In this document: in pieces, positions 21,665 to 33,001 of the stretch | Layout: the number at the start of each line of letters is the position of its first letter | Position numbering within the stretch: position 1 is the stretch's first letter | NCBI GenBank assembly: GCA_002104905.1 | Contig: MCFE01000042.1 | Location: forward strand, 1-64,000 | Source of the DNA: Basidiobolus meristosporus CBS 931.73 | Lineage: Eukaryota; Basidiobolomycota; Basidiobolomycetes; Basidiobolales; Basidiobolaceae | Length of the DNA: 64,000 bases | Direction: 5' to 3' | Made by a program: the position numbers and the translations under genes | Notes under the pieces: generated by a model | The model's database searches: none | What the model was told of the DNA's origin: nothing | What the model saw: only the letters and a program-made list of their open reading frames with translations

Positions 21665-24600
21665 ATGGATATCTCCAACAATCGCAGATGTTGTCTCTTC
21701 GCTGGATTGGTGTTACTTGTCCTGGCTCGTTCTGGCAGTTCCCAGTCCTACACTGCAACAGCTGTTCCTAATACAAGTGGGGTGACTATGCCTACGACCT
21801 ACACCTACACCGTAGGTTATTCTTCAGATTTGGAGACCTACCAGGTGGCTTCAGCTTCTTATACTGGGACTATATCGGGCTATACAAGGACCACGACAGT
21901 ACCCTCCGGATTATTCACCGATTTAGTTCCGCCACTTACATTTACTGACAGCTTCCGCGGTACCGACGAAGTTACGACCTATTCAGCAAGTACAGTTATC
22001 AGGGAACTACCACCAAGGACTGTAGTACAGGAAATAAGCCCGCTCACTCTTACCAGATTTTTACCGACTTCACTTATCACTGAGGCTCTAGAGCCCTTCA
22101 CTGATACTATCTATGCAAGTGTACCATTTCCTACGGTTACTTTGACTGGTGCCAATGATCCCAATAGGCAAACATCTTGGCAGCTAGATGTAACTACTGG
22201 ACCACTGGATTATCTTGGAACATTGAATGGCCCAACAATTACGCATTATGTTGGTACCAGTCTCCACACAAGTGTGCTGGCCCAACGAACTGTTTCGTAC
22301 GTACGGGAAGGAAGTGTTGCAGTCTCTGTTTATCCAGCCGAAACTTTGACTTATACCGGACAACCATACTTTACCGAAACACTTGGTTCGACCATCGTGA
22401 CCAGAATAGTCCTGCAAACGATGGTTAGTGATATTCTGCCTCCAGTGTTCGTTACCGCCACTCCAACGTTCACCGTCACTCAACCGAGCACTGTTGTGTT
22501 GCCATCAACTGTCACCGGAACTGTCACACCTACTACAAACTCGGTGATCTCTACGGCCTCGACATCCTTCTCCACCTTTACCAAGTCACCTCCTACTACC
22601 GCCACACTCGTCACTACCCAGACCATTCCCGAAACTGTCACCACTACTGTTGGTGGACCGAGTGGACCAATCACCACCACAAGCACGACATTAACTACTG
22701 CTACTAGCACTCTGACCCAAACTGCAAGTGGTTCCGTTAGTAACTCAAACACCAAAACCAATACAAACACCAATACGAACACGAACACTAACACCAATAC
22801 GAACAGTAACAGTAACAGCAACACCAATACTAACACCAACACCAACAGTAACACGAATACCAATACAAACACTAACACCAATACTAATACCAACACTTAC
22901 ACCGGACCTCTGACAACCACTGTCTTCAGCACAGCAACAACGACTTTACCTCCCAGTGGAACAAACACCAACTCAGTCACAGTCACCTCCGTCTCCACCC
23001 AGGTGACCACGACCACAGTTGGTACACCATTGAGCAATACTGGAACAGTTACCAGCACACTCACAACAACTCAAAATGGAAGCACCGGGCCAGCCACCAC
23101 CACTTTGATAGTGACCAGCACAAACGGTGCTGGCTCCTCATCTGCTGCTACTAGCAACACCAACACCGGAATCGTTACGCAAACTGTGACCAGTACCGCT
23201 AATCAGAGCACAGGACCAGCCACCACCACTTTGACAGTGACCAGCACAAACGGTGCTGGCTCCTCATCTGTTGCTACTAGCAATACCAATACGAATACTG
23301 TCACAAGAACTCTGACCACCACTGTCAACGGCAGTAGTGGACCTACCATCACCACCTTGACCACCACTTCCGTCGTCGGCAATACCAACACTGGAATTGT
23401 TACACAAACCGTGACAAGCACCATCAACCAGAACACCGGGCCAGCCACCACCACTTTGATAGTGACCAGCACAAATGGTGCTGGCTCCTCATCTGTTGCT
23501 ACTAGCAATACTAACACGAGTGCCGCCACAAGTACTGTAACAACTACAGTCAACGGTAGCAATGGGCCCACCGTCACCACTCTGACCACGACTTCTGTTG
23601 TCGGCAACACCAACACAAACACCAACACCGCAATTGTTACGCAAACCATGACAAGCACCATTGATCAGAACACCGGGCCAGCCACCACCACTCTGACAGT
23701 GACCAGCACAAACGGTGCTGGCTCCTCATCTGTTGCTACTAGTAATACTAACCCGAATACTGCCACAAAGACCCTGACTACCACCGTCAATGGAAGTAAT
23801 GGACCCACCATCACCACCTTGACTACCACTTCCGTTGCAGGCAACACCAACACTGGGATTGTAACGCAAACCGTGACAAGCACCATTAACCAGAACACCA
23901 GTCCGGCTACCACCACTTTGACAGTGACCAGCACAAATGGCGTTGGTACCTCATCTGAAATGACCTGGAACACCAATACTAACACCATCACCAAAACCCT
24001 GACTACCACTCGCGATGGACACACCAGTCAGGTAACCACCACATTGACTGTGACCAGCACCAATGACAGTGTCAGCAAAACCAGAACTAGGACCAGAACC
24101 AGAACCACCAAGACAAGCCAGCAAACTGAGCCCCCAACCTATACTGGCACAAATACTCAAACAGTGACCACCACCGAGACAGAGACCGAAGGCTGTGAGA
24201 ACTCATCTTGCTATACTCTTACCAAAACGAAGACCAGGACAGGCCACCCCAAGCCAACCAAGAGTCATACCAAGACCCATACTCAGGACCATACCAAGAG
24301 CCACACCAAAACGCATACAAGCTCGGAGGAGACACCCACCAACAACGGCCGCGGATGTGTCTCGGGTAGGTATAAATGCGATGGAGATGGATTCTACCAA
24401 TGTGTCAACAAGACCTGGCGTCGCCGTCCCTGTGGAGAAGGTACTCGCTGTTACCCCAATGGTAAAGATAAGGTAATCTGTGATTATCCTAAGAAGCACC
24501 ATAAGGAAACTACATGGGACTCAGGTAAACACACCAAGACTAGCTCAGAGGAACATAGCAAAACCAAGACTAGCTCGGTGAAACATAGCACAACTAAAAC

Positions 24601-24703
24601 TAGCGAGGAACATAGTAAGACGAAAACACATGAAAATAGCGGGCCTACATCGTCCCCTTGTACCACCACTACTGAAATAGTCTCCGTTTCCAAGCATTTC
24701 TAA
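21665..24703 (+). CDS. Secreted Ser/Thr/Asn-rich repeat protein with CBM19-like chitin-binding module (A)
   Basis: A 1012-residue protein from the ATG at 21665; the open frame upstream lacks a better start. Order: signal peptide (residues 1-27, ending SGSSQ), a Thr-rich beta-type N-terminal domain to about 270, linkers with FVTATPTFT, a pure Asn-Thr tract (codons 22741-22900), then imperfect copies of a roughly 40-residue module (NTGIVTQTVTST, GPATTTLTVTSTNG, SSSVATSNTN), an Arg-Thr and His-Lys-Thr stretch, and a six-Cys module (GCVSGRYKCDGDGFYQC to VICDYP, 24350-24490) of CBM19 chitin-binding type, then a Ser/Lys/His tail. Dense Thr predicts heavy O-mannosylation. Likely a cell-wall or adhesin-like protein. 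No GPI signal is evident. Confidence 0.85.
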   Translation: MDISNNRRCCLFAGLVLLVLARSGSSQSYTATAVPNTSGVTMPTTYTYTVGYSSDLETYQVASASYTGTISGYTRTTTVPSGLFTDLVPPLTFTDSFRGTDEVTTYSASTVIRELPPRTVVQEISPLTLTRFLPTSLITEALEPFTDTIYASVPFPTVTLTGANDPNRQTSWQLDVTTGPLDYLGTLNGPTITHYVGTSLHTSVLAQRTVSYVREGSVAVSVYPAETLTYTGQPYFTETLGSTIVTRIVLQTMVSDILPPVFVTATPTFTVTQPSTVVLPSTVTGTVTPTTNSVISTASTSFSTFTKSPPTTATLVTTQTIPETVTTTVGGPSGPITTTSTTLTTATSTLTQTASGSVSNSNTKTNTNTNTNTNTNTNTNSNSNSNTNTNTNTNSNTNTNTNTNTNTNTNTYTGPLTTTVFSTATTTLPPSGTNTNSVTVTSVSTQVTTTTVGTPLSNTGTVTSTLTTTQNGSTGPATTTLIVTSTNGAGSSSAATSNTNTGIVTQTVTSTANQSTGPATTTLTVTSTNGAGSSSVATSNTNTNTVTRTLTTTVNGSSGPTITTLTTTSVVGNTNTGIVTQTVTSTINQNTGPATTTLIVTSTNGAGSSSVATSNTNTSAATSTVTTTVNGSNGPTVTTLTTTSVVGNTNTNTNTAIVTQTMTSTIDQNTGPATTTLTVTSTNGAGSSSVATSNTNPNTATKTLTTTVNGSNGPTITTLTTTSVAGNTNTGIVTQTVTSTINQNTSPATTTLTVTSTNGVGTSSEMTWNTNTNTITKTLTTTRDGHTSQVTTTLTVTSTNDSVSKTRTRTRTRTTKTSQQTEPPTYTGTNTQTVTTTETETEGCENSSCYTLTKTKTRTGHPKPTKSHTKTHTQDHTKSHTKTHTSSEETPTNNGRGCVSGRYKCDGDGFYQCVNKTWRRRPCGEGTRCYPNGKDKVICDYPKKHHKETTWDSGKHTKTSSEEHSKTKTSSVKHSTTKTSEEHSKTKTHENSGPTSSPCTTTTEIVSVSKHF
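22741..22900 (+). repeat. Asn-Thr hexanucleotide tract in gene A
   Basis: Codons alternate AAY and ACN (with some AGY), giving about 25 Asn-Thr or Asn-Ser pairs. The matching tract in paralog B lies at 26500-26670. Such tracts vary in length by slippage. Confidence 0.9.
23040..24085 (+). repeat. Tandem protein-coding modules in gene A
   Basis: Imperfect units of about 120-250 nt recur, each carrying a TVTST, GPATTTL and TSTNG signature separated by NTNT spacers. Paralog B has the same modules at 26800-28090, with nearly identical bases over long runs. Confidence 0.85.
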
Positions 24704-25270
24704 AAATTAAGATATTGACTTGAACATTAAATAAACACCTCTTTTGATGACACCCGAACTCACGTAAACTACATTGATTGAAATCAGAAAGGTCAATCAT
24801 CAAAGACAACAGATGACTGGACCTTCAAGCATACGGATGGTAAACAAGCGCAATATATGTATAAATATAGCTCATCCATGACAGATATTTCAACGAGGGC
24901 CAACTAGATTCAAATACTTATCCCAAATGCTTGTGACCCAAGTATGCCAAGTTTCCGCTTTGGGTTAGTGCATTCACGGCACCTCAACGACAATCACTGA
25001 TCAGTTTGGTGTGCAACGTAACCTTGGAGCCAGGTAACGATCGGAATAAGTCCAGCAAGACGACGGTTAAAAATATGGACATTATGCCGAATTTGGTGAG
25101 AAGGGCGGAATCACTCCCGAGTAAAAATATCAATTTTAAGCTTAATACCAATGGCAACGCAAGTAAGAAACGCCACTGTCAAGGGGAATGGAATCAAGGG
25201 TTATCTTTACAAAGAAGCCTTTATTTTTAGAGTTGCGTGAGAAGTATTTAAATTAAGGTTTCGGTTTCTC
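24704..25270. other. Spacer between paralogs A and B
   Basis: No gene is seen. A TATTTAAAT box at 25245-25253 precedes paralog B. Confidence 0.45.
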
Positions 25271-28200
25271 ATGTCTACGTACATCATGATTACACTCAAA
25301 CATTCCTTGAAATACCTTTACTTAGGGTTGATCCTTCTTGCTCTGGCCCAACGGCCGTTGGCGCAATCCTATACGGGCATCGCTATTATCGACACCAGTG
25401 GGGTGAGCATGGCTACCACCTACACTTATACTGTTGGTTACCCGTCAGATTTTGAGATCTACGAATTGGCCTCTGCTTCCTACACCGGGACAGTCTCAGG
25501 TTACACCAGGACCACTACAGTATCTGCTCAAACCTTCTATGACAGTATACCGCCACTAACCTTCAGTGATACTTTCCGTGGATCGGCGAGGGTCACCACT
25601 TTTTCTGCGAGTACTGCTGTTAGAGAATTGCTTCCTCGAACCGTCGTGCAGCGAATCGACCCAATCACCGTTACAAGATTCCTACCCACCTCTCTGACAT
25701 CCATTCCACTTGAGCCTCTCACTGACACGGTGTATGCCAGTGCCCCATTCCCGACTGTTACCTTGACAGGTCCTGATGATCCGAATCGAGAAACATCTTG
25801 GGAGTTGGATGTGAGTTTGGGAACTCTTCAGTTTAGGGGAACAATCAACGGCCCAACTCTTACTCACTTGATTGGGACTAACCTGGTCACCAATGTGATC
25901 CCCGCACAAACAATCATCAATACGCAAGATGGTAGACAAGTCCTTTCCACAGTGTCTGCGCAAACTGTGACACATACTGGGCAACCGTTTTACACTGAAA
26001 CTCTTGGGTCAACATTGTTAACTAGGGTGGTTTTGCCTACTGTAGTGAGTGATATATTGCCTCCGGTGTTCGTTACTGCCACTCCAACATTTACCATCAC
26101 TCGACCGAGTACTGTTGTGTTGCCATCAACGGTCACTAGAACTGTCACTCCTACTTCAAATGTTGTCGTCACTACGGGTACAACATCTTTCACCACTTTC
26201 ACGAATGCTCCTCCCTCAACCTTCACTGTCACTCTGCCATCAACCACCGTAGTACCATCTACCGTGACTGGAACTGTCACTCCTACCACAAACTCCGTGA
26301 TCTCCACGGCCTCGACATCCTTCACTACCTTCACTAATACTCCTCCTCCTACTACCACCGTCATCACTACACAGACTATCCCCGAAACTGTGACCACTAC
26401 TATTGGTGGACCAAGTGGGCCAGTTACCACTACAAGCACGACATTAACTACTGCTACTAGCACTCTGACCCAAACTGCAAGTGGTTCCGTCAGTAACTCA
26501 AACACCAACACACAACACACAATACAACAACACACACACCAACACGAATACGAACCCCAATACGAACACGAACACCAACACCAACTCCAATTCGAACTCC
26601 AACACCAATACTAACACAAACACAAACACCAATACTAACACCAACACCAACACTAATACCAACACGAACACCGGGCCCGTGACAGCCACTGTTGTCACTA
26701 CAGCCACAATGACGTTACCTCCCAGTGGAACGAACACCAATTCAGTCACAGTCACCTCCGTCTCCACCCAGGTGACCACGACCACAGTTGGTACACCAGT
26801 GAGCAATACTGGAGCAGTTACCAGTACACTCACAACAACTCAAAATGGAAGCACCGGACCAGTCACCTCCACTTTGACAGTGACCGGCACAAACAGTGCT
26901 AGTACATCACCTGGAGCTACTAGTAACACCAACACCGGAATCGTTACGCAAACCGTGACCAGTACCGCTAATCAGAGCACAGGACCAGCCACCACCACTT
27001 TGACAGTGACCAGCACAAGCGGTGCTGGCTCCTCATCTGTTGCTACTAGCAACACTAACACCGGAATCATTACGCAAACTGTGACCAGTACCGCTAATCA
27101 GAGCACAGGACCAGCTACCACCACTTTGACAGTGACCAGCACAAACGGTGCTGGCTCCTCATCTGCTGCTACTAGCAACACCAACACCGGAATCGTTACG
27201 CAAACTGTGACCAGTACCGCTAATCAGAGCACAGGACCAGCCACCACCACTTTGACAGTGACCAGCACAAACGGTGCTGGTTCCTCATCTGTTGCTACTA
27301 GCAATACCAATACGAATACTGTCACAAGAACTCTGACCACCACTGTCAACGGCAGTAGTGGACCTACCGTCACCACCTTGACCACCACTTCCGTCGTCGG
27401 CAATACCAACACTGGAATTGTTACACAAACCGTGACAAGCACCATTAACCAGAACACCGGGCCAGCCACCACCACTTTGATAGTGACCAGCACAAACGGT
27501 GCTGGCTCCTCATCTGTTGCTACCAGCAATACCAATACAAATACCGCCACAAGTACTGTAACAACTACAGTCAACGGTAGCAATGGGCCCACCGTCACCA
27601 CTCTGACCACGACTTCTGTTGTCGGCAACACCAACACAAACACCAACACCGCAATTGTTACGCAAACCATGACAAGCACCATTGATCAGAACACCGGGCC
27701 AGCCACCACCACTCTGACAGTGACCAGCACAAACGGTGCTAGCACCTCATCTGTTGCTACTAGCAATACCAATATGAATACCGTCACAAAGACCCTGACT
27801 ACCACCGTCAATGGCAGTAACGGTCCAACCCTTACTACATGGACGTTGACCACCGCCGTTATCAACACCAACACGGCGATTGTCACCCAAACTTTTACCA
27901 GTACCTTAAACGAGAACACCGGCCCGGCTACCACCACTTTGACAGTGACCAGCACAAATGGCGTTGGTACCTCATCTGAAATGACCTGGAACACCAATAC
28001 TAACACCATCACCAAAACCCTGACTACCACTCGCGATGGACACACCAGTCAGGTAACCACCACATTGACTGTGACCAGCACCAATGACAGTGTCAGCAAA
28101 CCAGACTAGACCAGAACCAGAACCACCAAGACAAGCCAGCAAACTGAGCCCCCAACCTATACCGGTACAAACTCTCTAACAGTTACAACTACTACCGAGA

Positions 28201-28496
28201 CAGAGACCGAAGGCTGTGAGAACTCATCTTGCTATACTCTTACCAAAACGAAGACCAGGACAGGCCACTCCAAGCCAACCCAAAGCCATACCAAGAGCCA
28301 CACCAAAACGCATACAAGCTCGGAGGAGACACCCACCAACAACGGCCGCGGGTGTGTCTCGGGTAGGTATAAATGCGATGGAGATGGATTCTACCAATGT
28401 GTCAACAAGATCTGGCGTCGTCGTCCCTGTGGAGAAGGTACTCGCTGCTACCCCAATGGAAAGGACAAAGTGATCTGTGATTACCCCCGTGCATAA
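25271..28496 (+). pseudogene. Secreted repeat protein paralog B with CBM19-like module (broken frame)
   Basis: Same architecture as gene A: signal peptide (ending RPLAQ), Thr-rich N-terminal domain, Asn-Thr tract, TVTST modules and a six-Cys CBM19-like module ending at 28496, without A's Ser/Lys/His tail. Two breaks: one extra base near 26510-26520 in the low-complexity tract moves the frame, and a TAG at 28107-28109 results from three nearby one-base losses relative to A (aaaaccagaactagg to aaaccagactag). After the TAG the frame is again correct through the chitin-binding module. If both are errors the gene would encode about 1070 residues; otherwise only a secreted Thr-rich fragment is made. 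Confidence 0.75.
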
Positions 28497-28715
28497 AGGG
28501 AAAGTCCAAAGACAATGGCGACAGCAACATCGCAGTAGGTAACTTATATGTTTGCAGGTTTTATTATGGGGGATAGAAATCATCTCATCTGACATCGAAT
28601 TCAAAACCAAGTATTTTTTCAAGCTCAATAAAGTCTTTTGAAACACTAGCCTTGCTTCACCTTGATGGGTATATGTACAATGATGATGACCGGCTAATCT
28701 CTTCGCCGGCCAGGC
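28497..28715. other. Convergent 3' region
   Basis: Short spacer with an AATAAA near 28626; no gene. Confidence 0.4.
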
Positions 28716-29468
28716 TTACGGATACAAACCGGAGTACCGAGCGAGCACCTGATTATCCAAATCATCCCAGAGTCTTTGCTCCATGAGATACGCCCGTCGG
28801 ACAATGATCGATAAAACGGCGGTGGCGATCTGGTGGGAAAGAGAGGTCACTTTGGTTTGAGGCGCGGTGAAGGAGCAAACACGACCACTTACGGCGAGTA
28901 TCAGCATCGATACATAGATCAAAGAAAGGCTAGTCAGTAGACTGACTTTGATCGAGATATGTAAGTTCCAGACCAACGCATGCGCATATTGAATTGGTAT
29001 AGAAATAAAGAGATGCTCATCCATCTGCGCGATATCCTGAGTGTAGCTTGAAACGTGGATAACGCTGAGGCTGGTCAGAGCGCAGAATACAATCCACAGA
29101 GTGAACAGGACACACCAGACGGAATACTACGGAGGTTAGAGAATCATTTTTAATCGGAATCCAGACACTGTAAGCGGCCTTACCAATAACAGGATTCTTT
29201 TGATGTAGCGAAGGGATCCATACATATCGAGCCCGCACATACCAATAGTTAGGATATTGGTCACGATGGAGATGTACGGCCGCTCTAAAGCTGGGACTGC
29301 CAGATCGAAGTATAGCAAGAATACCCCTATAATCTGAAGGAACTAGTGTTAGCAGTCGTATCGGACACATGCGTCGGAAACACTCTGTACCTGCTCCCCG
29401 CCCAGCAGGCACATTAGAATCCGTCTTGTCACAGCGATCTCCACTGACTTCTTTCTGTTGAATTGCAT
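28716..29468 (-). CDS. Four-helix membrane protein of unknown function
   Basis: Three exons (29391-29468, 29184-29333, 28716-29126) join through two 57-nt GT-AG introns into a 212-residue protein. Hydrophobic segments suggest four helices: IIGVFLLYFDLAVPAL, a second around SIVTNILTIGMCGLD, a third VWCVLFTLWIVFCAL and a fourth LLTSLSLIYVSMLIL. The N-terminus is short and basic; the C-terminal 65 residues are soluble. I do not recognise the family. The clean splice pattern and sustained frame argue that it is a real gene. Confidence 0.65.
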
Positions 29469-29956
29469 TTTCTAGCCGAGCTCGCAAAACCGGTCGATCT
29501 TCGGAGACACTTTGCGACTGAACTAGGCCAACCGCTCGTCACCTTCCGCACTCCGCTATTAATAGGAAATTTTCCTGGGGAATAGGGGATGTGAACGGAT
29601 TCAAGGAGCATCCTCCTACACAGGAGACAGGCCCACCTGCCAAATATGCTTCATTGCTGAGATGGGTCCCTCGCGAAGAGCTGCTTGAAACGTAACTAAT
29701 CTTCGCAGTGGAAGGGTGAAGTATTGATCAATTGTGCCCTGAATCCACGGCACACTCTTCGAATCCCCACCACGATACAAAACCATATGGTGAGTCCTAC
29801 ATCCCCAATTGGGATGGCTCAAAATAGATTGGTTGCTGGGAACCGAGAATGGTTAGCCTACGGTGTCAAACGAAGAACCGGATCAGCACTTGGACGAAAC
29901 TGGGGGATTTCTAACGATTTGTCACTTTATTATAAACAGCGGGATTTGGAGACGAT
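29469..29956. other. Intergenic region, nothing recognised
   Basis: About 490 bp between two minus-strand genes, presumably promoter of the four-helix protein and 3' UTR of NDK. Confidence 0.4.
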
Positions 29957-30708
29957 CTAGTTGGCAGAGAAGATCCATTCGGCGATGGCTGGTGTCCAGC
30001 TGACGATTTCCTCCTCCTTGAACCAAAGGCCGATTTCCTTCTCGGCGCTCTCGAAGGAGTCCGATCCGTGGATGATGTTGCGGCCAACGGAGATGCAGAG
30101 ATCACCACGGATGGTGCCAGGAGCAGATTGGAGTGGGTTGGTGGCACCAATGATGGAGCGACCTTGCTTGATCACATCTTGACCCTCCCAAACCATAGCG
30201 ACGACTGGGGCCTTACCGTTGGTCATGTAATCGACCAATCCGCTGAAGAAAGGCTTCTCCTTCAAGTCAGCGTAGTGGTTCTCGGCCAAATCCTTACCGG
30301 GGACGAGGAGCTTCATACCAACAAGCTTGTAACCGCGGGATTCGAAGCGCTTGATGATCTCTCCGATGAGAGCGCGTTGAACACCATCGGGCTTGATGGC
30401 AATGAAGGTACGCTCGGTTTGGGTACCCTTGACACCAGCTGGGCTAGATTCAGCGAAGACAACGCTGTTGTTGTTCCAGTAAGCGGCACCAGCGGTGGCA
30501 GCGGCGACCAAACCGAACAAGGTGGAGGTCTTGGCAGCGGCACGAGGGGCAGCTTGGGTGGTGAAGGCACGAGCCTTAGGAGCAGCGGTGCGGAGAGATT
30601 GAGAGCCTGATTCGAGGAATTCATTAATTTATCATGGCAAACCAAACCAGTATGCGACCATCTTTACGTACCAGCTCTCATGAAGGTAGCAGCAGCACGA
30701 GCGAACAT
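29957..30708 (-). CDS. Nucleoside diphosphate kinase, mitochondrial form
   Basis: Exons 30672-30708 and 29957-30606 flank a 65-nt intron and give 228 residues. The last 150 or so are a complete NDK: the ATP-site start [14 protein letters not shown], the hexamer-loop region, and the active-site motif NIIHGSDS with catalytic His about residue 192. The first 40 residues are rich in Arg, Ala, Ser and Thr without acids (a mitochondrial presequence), followed by a hydrophobic stretch ([15 protein letters not shown]), so the enzyme is probably anchored in the inner membrane or released to the intermembrane space. It swaps phosphate between ATP and NDPs. A TATATAA box lies 60 nt upstream. Confidence 0.95.
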
Positions 30709-30767
30709 TGTTGATGGTACGGGGGTGTTAATTCAGTAACGACGACCACCCTTCCTCCCCACCAAGC

Positions 30768-30774
30768 TTATATA
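30768..30774 (-). promoter_or_regulatory. TATA box of the NDK gene
   Basis: TATATAA on the minus strand, 60 nt before the ATG. Confidence 0.6.
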
Positions 30775-31347
30775 CCAGGTGGAGGCATCTTTTATTGGGG
30801 TGGGATTGGGGAGATGAGTGGGGATAGCCAGAATTTTTCCTCTGACATCATGAGTTGAATGGCGAATTTCCTGGTCGCGAATTCAGCCTAACGTAGCAAT
30901 CACAATCAACAGAGATCTCAGTAGGAGAGTGTGGGGAGCCATCTGTGGGGCACATGCTAATTGGCAAGTGCTCAGATATTCTGCCAAAAATGTTCACCAC
31001 TGCCGCATCCCATTGCTGGATACTCCATTCCGGAACGCAGGATGTGGACAGGCCAATGATGCTGGTCATTCGAGACATGTTTATTAAAGATCGGGATAAC
31101 TTCTGGATAAGATATATAAGAATACAAATATGTTACAATCCCTACAACGCTGGCACGAACCAAATAGGAGAGATGGTGACGAAAGGGAAGTTGGCGTTTG
31201 CGTGGTGAGACATGGCACAAACCGGTGAATGAAACAGTGTACAGTGGAAGAATAAAATGGCTCTGTATATGAATTAGGGTCAAAATGAACAGGCGCATCG
31301 ACTCGGCTCATCCGCGAATCCGTGTTGCAGGACAGGCACGCGGCCCA
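30775..31347. other. Intergenic region upstream of NDK
   Basis: Holds the NDK upstream promoter and the 3' UTR of the glycogen-targeting gene; no gene seen. Confidence 0.4.
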
Positions 31348-32859
31348 TCATATAATTCTGCTAAGGTCCGATCTCGCTTCACCAGGGTTGATTTCTGATG
31401 TGGTCAGCTTAGGTGCGTTACTTGGAGACGGGTTTGAAACATGGTTTCGAGCGAATGTGTCGTATGCATGGATCAGGTAGGTTGGCTCCTCCCAGGAGTT
31501 GTTTCCGAATGGAGATTCAACTGAGGCTGAACTGTAGGTGTCGTACTCATGATTGAGCATTTGTTGAGGGAATGGCGATGATGCTGAATATGCAGGAGAG
31601 TGGTTATACGGTTCGTACTGACGGTCTAATTGGTCCGACGTAGGGATATCGAAATACCGCGAAGGCCCGAATTGCTTCTTGCGATACGATGCCTCCGATA
31701 CCAAGAGCGCGGAGAGTGATGCCCCGAAGTCATATCGCGAGCTCAGCTTCTTCGCGGAAGCGGATTTGAACGAGGCCAGAGGGCTTTCGGGTGAAGTGGA
31801 ATAGATGGGATCTTGGGTATACCCGGGGGATCTCATGATGTCGATGGGCTGGCTCTTGCTAATCGCCACCACGGGTGCTGGGATATCCCATGGGTCTAGG
31901 CTCTTCGTTTTGGAAAGGACAAACTCGACATGGTAATTCATGCCATCGTTGTTGTCCCAGTGCTCTTGCTCATTGACGACATACTTGATGGCAAAAAACA
32001 AGGTCTTTTTGGGGGATCCAAGCTCCGTACTTACCTTGTGTTTAAGATCTATGCTGAAGGAGAACTCGTCGACACCAATATGATTCCCGTATTCCTTAGC
32101 GGTGGGCCTTTTGAAGCTGGCCGCCACCTCTTCAGTGGACTGCCAAAAATCAAAAGTGTAGCGTACGGACACGTTTTTGTGATATGCAAGGTTGGCCACC
32201 TGGACGCTCCCGACCAGGCTTTTCTTGTCCTCCGAAAGCGAGATCGAATCAACGCTAACCACGTTAGGGCAATAGTACGAGAACATAGGTGGCGAGAAGT
32301 TTGGTAGGCGGATCGATAGAGACACCTCTTCCTGGTCGTAAAAATCATCGTCCGAGGAAATCCCATCCTCCACATCAGAACCAGGATTGGAGATGGTTTG
32401 AGGCTTCTCGCCTTTCATGAATAACTTGATGTACTCAAGCTGTGCATCAAAGTGAACAAATTTACTGGGAATACTCGACATTGGTTGGGGTGGATTGGAT
32501 TCCTTGTATTTGAGTGCTGATTTGACCACTTCCCCGCTCTTCTTCCTGGGTGATTGATGAGAGCGAGCGCACGAAGAGGCCACACCACACGTCAATGCTA
32601 GGTTTCGGAGGGTATCGATTTCCGTGTTCGAAGTGATCCCGCAACTGACAATATCGGGTCCACTGCAAGCATGCGTAGGGCGTTGGATGGCTTTGTGCAA
32701 GTGCTTCGAGGCCATCGGCTTTGCGTTGGGTCGATGCGGACCGGAGGCCGTGGCTGAAACAGGGCTTGAAATCAACGAAACCCTCTTCTTCGTCAAGGCA
32801 ACAGGCGAGCTTGGGCTGTCCAGTGTAGTCATTGCTGCGTTTCTCCCGTTCGACGTCAT
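31348..32859 (-). CDS. CBM21 glycogen-targeting regulatory subunit of protein phosphatase 1
   Basis: One exon, 503 residues from the ATG at 32859; the longer open frame upstream has no ATG and would add an unlikely leader. Residues 133-138 (KFVHFD) form an RVxF-type PP1 docking motif, as in Gac1 and PPP1R3 proteins. About residues 195-325 form a CBM21 domain: VSVRYTFDFWQST, DEFSFSIDL, FFAIKYV and the glycogen-binding WDNNDGMNY signature. The Ser/Pro-rich N- and C-terminal parts look disordered and phosphorylatable. The family brings PP1 to glycogen to activate glycogen synthase. Confidence 0.88.
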   Translation of the reverse strand: MTSNGRNAAMTTLDSPSSPVALTKKRVSLISSPVSATASGPHRPNAKPMASKHLHKAIQRPTHACSGPDIVSCGITSNTEIDTLRNLALTCGVASSCARSHQSPRKKSGEVVKSALKYKESNPPQPMSSIPSKFVHFDAQLEYIKLFMKGEKPQTISNPGSDVEDGISSDDDFYDQEEVSLSIRLPNFSPPMFSYYCPNVVSVDSISLSEDKKSLVGSVQVANLAYHKNVSVRYTFDFWQSTEEVAASFKRPTAKEYGNHIGVDEFSFSIDLKHKVSTELGSPKKTLFFAIKYVVNEQEHWDNNDGMNYHVEFVLSKTKSLDPWDIPAPVVAISKSQPIDIMRSPGYTQDPIYSTSPESPLASFKSASAKKLSSRYDFGASLSALLVSEASYRKKQFGPSRYFDIPTSDQLDRQYEPYNHSPAYSASSPFPQQMLNHEYDTYSSASVESPFGNNSWEEPTYLIHAYDTFARNHVSNPSPSNAPKLTTSEINPGEARSDLSRII

Positions 32860-32994
32860 AATGGTAAGTAGGACTGTTACAACGCAGATTAAACTGATGC
32901 AGTAGGGTGAAGAACAAGAACGAAGGACACGCCAACGTAAGTGCAGTTTCAAGGAAGTACGAATCCGTCAAGAGCACTGTCCGTGGGGGCCACA

Positions 32995-33001
32995 ATTTAT
33001 A
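32995..33001 (-). promoter_or_regulatory. TATA box of the CBM21 gene
   Basis: TATAAAT on the minus strand, 136 nt before the chosen ATG. Confidence 0.4.

Noticed and set aside
22741-22900. Regular repeats that might look like a CRISPR array
   Set aside because: The period follows codons of a secreted protein, spacers are not unique, and the genome is eukaryotic.
22480-24160. Long valine/leucine-rich minus-strand open frames in the repeat-protein genes
   Set aside because: They are antisense shadows of the Thr/Asn codon repeats, and continue only where the plus-strand repeat is regular.
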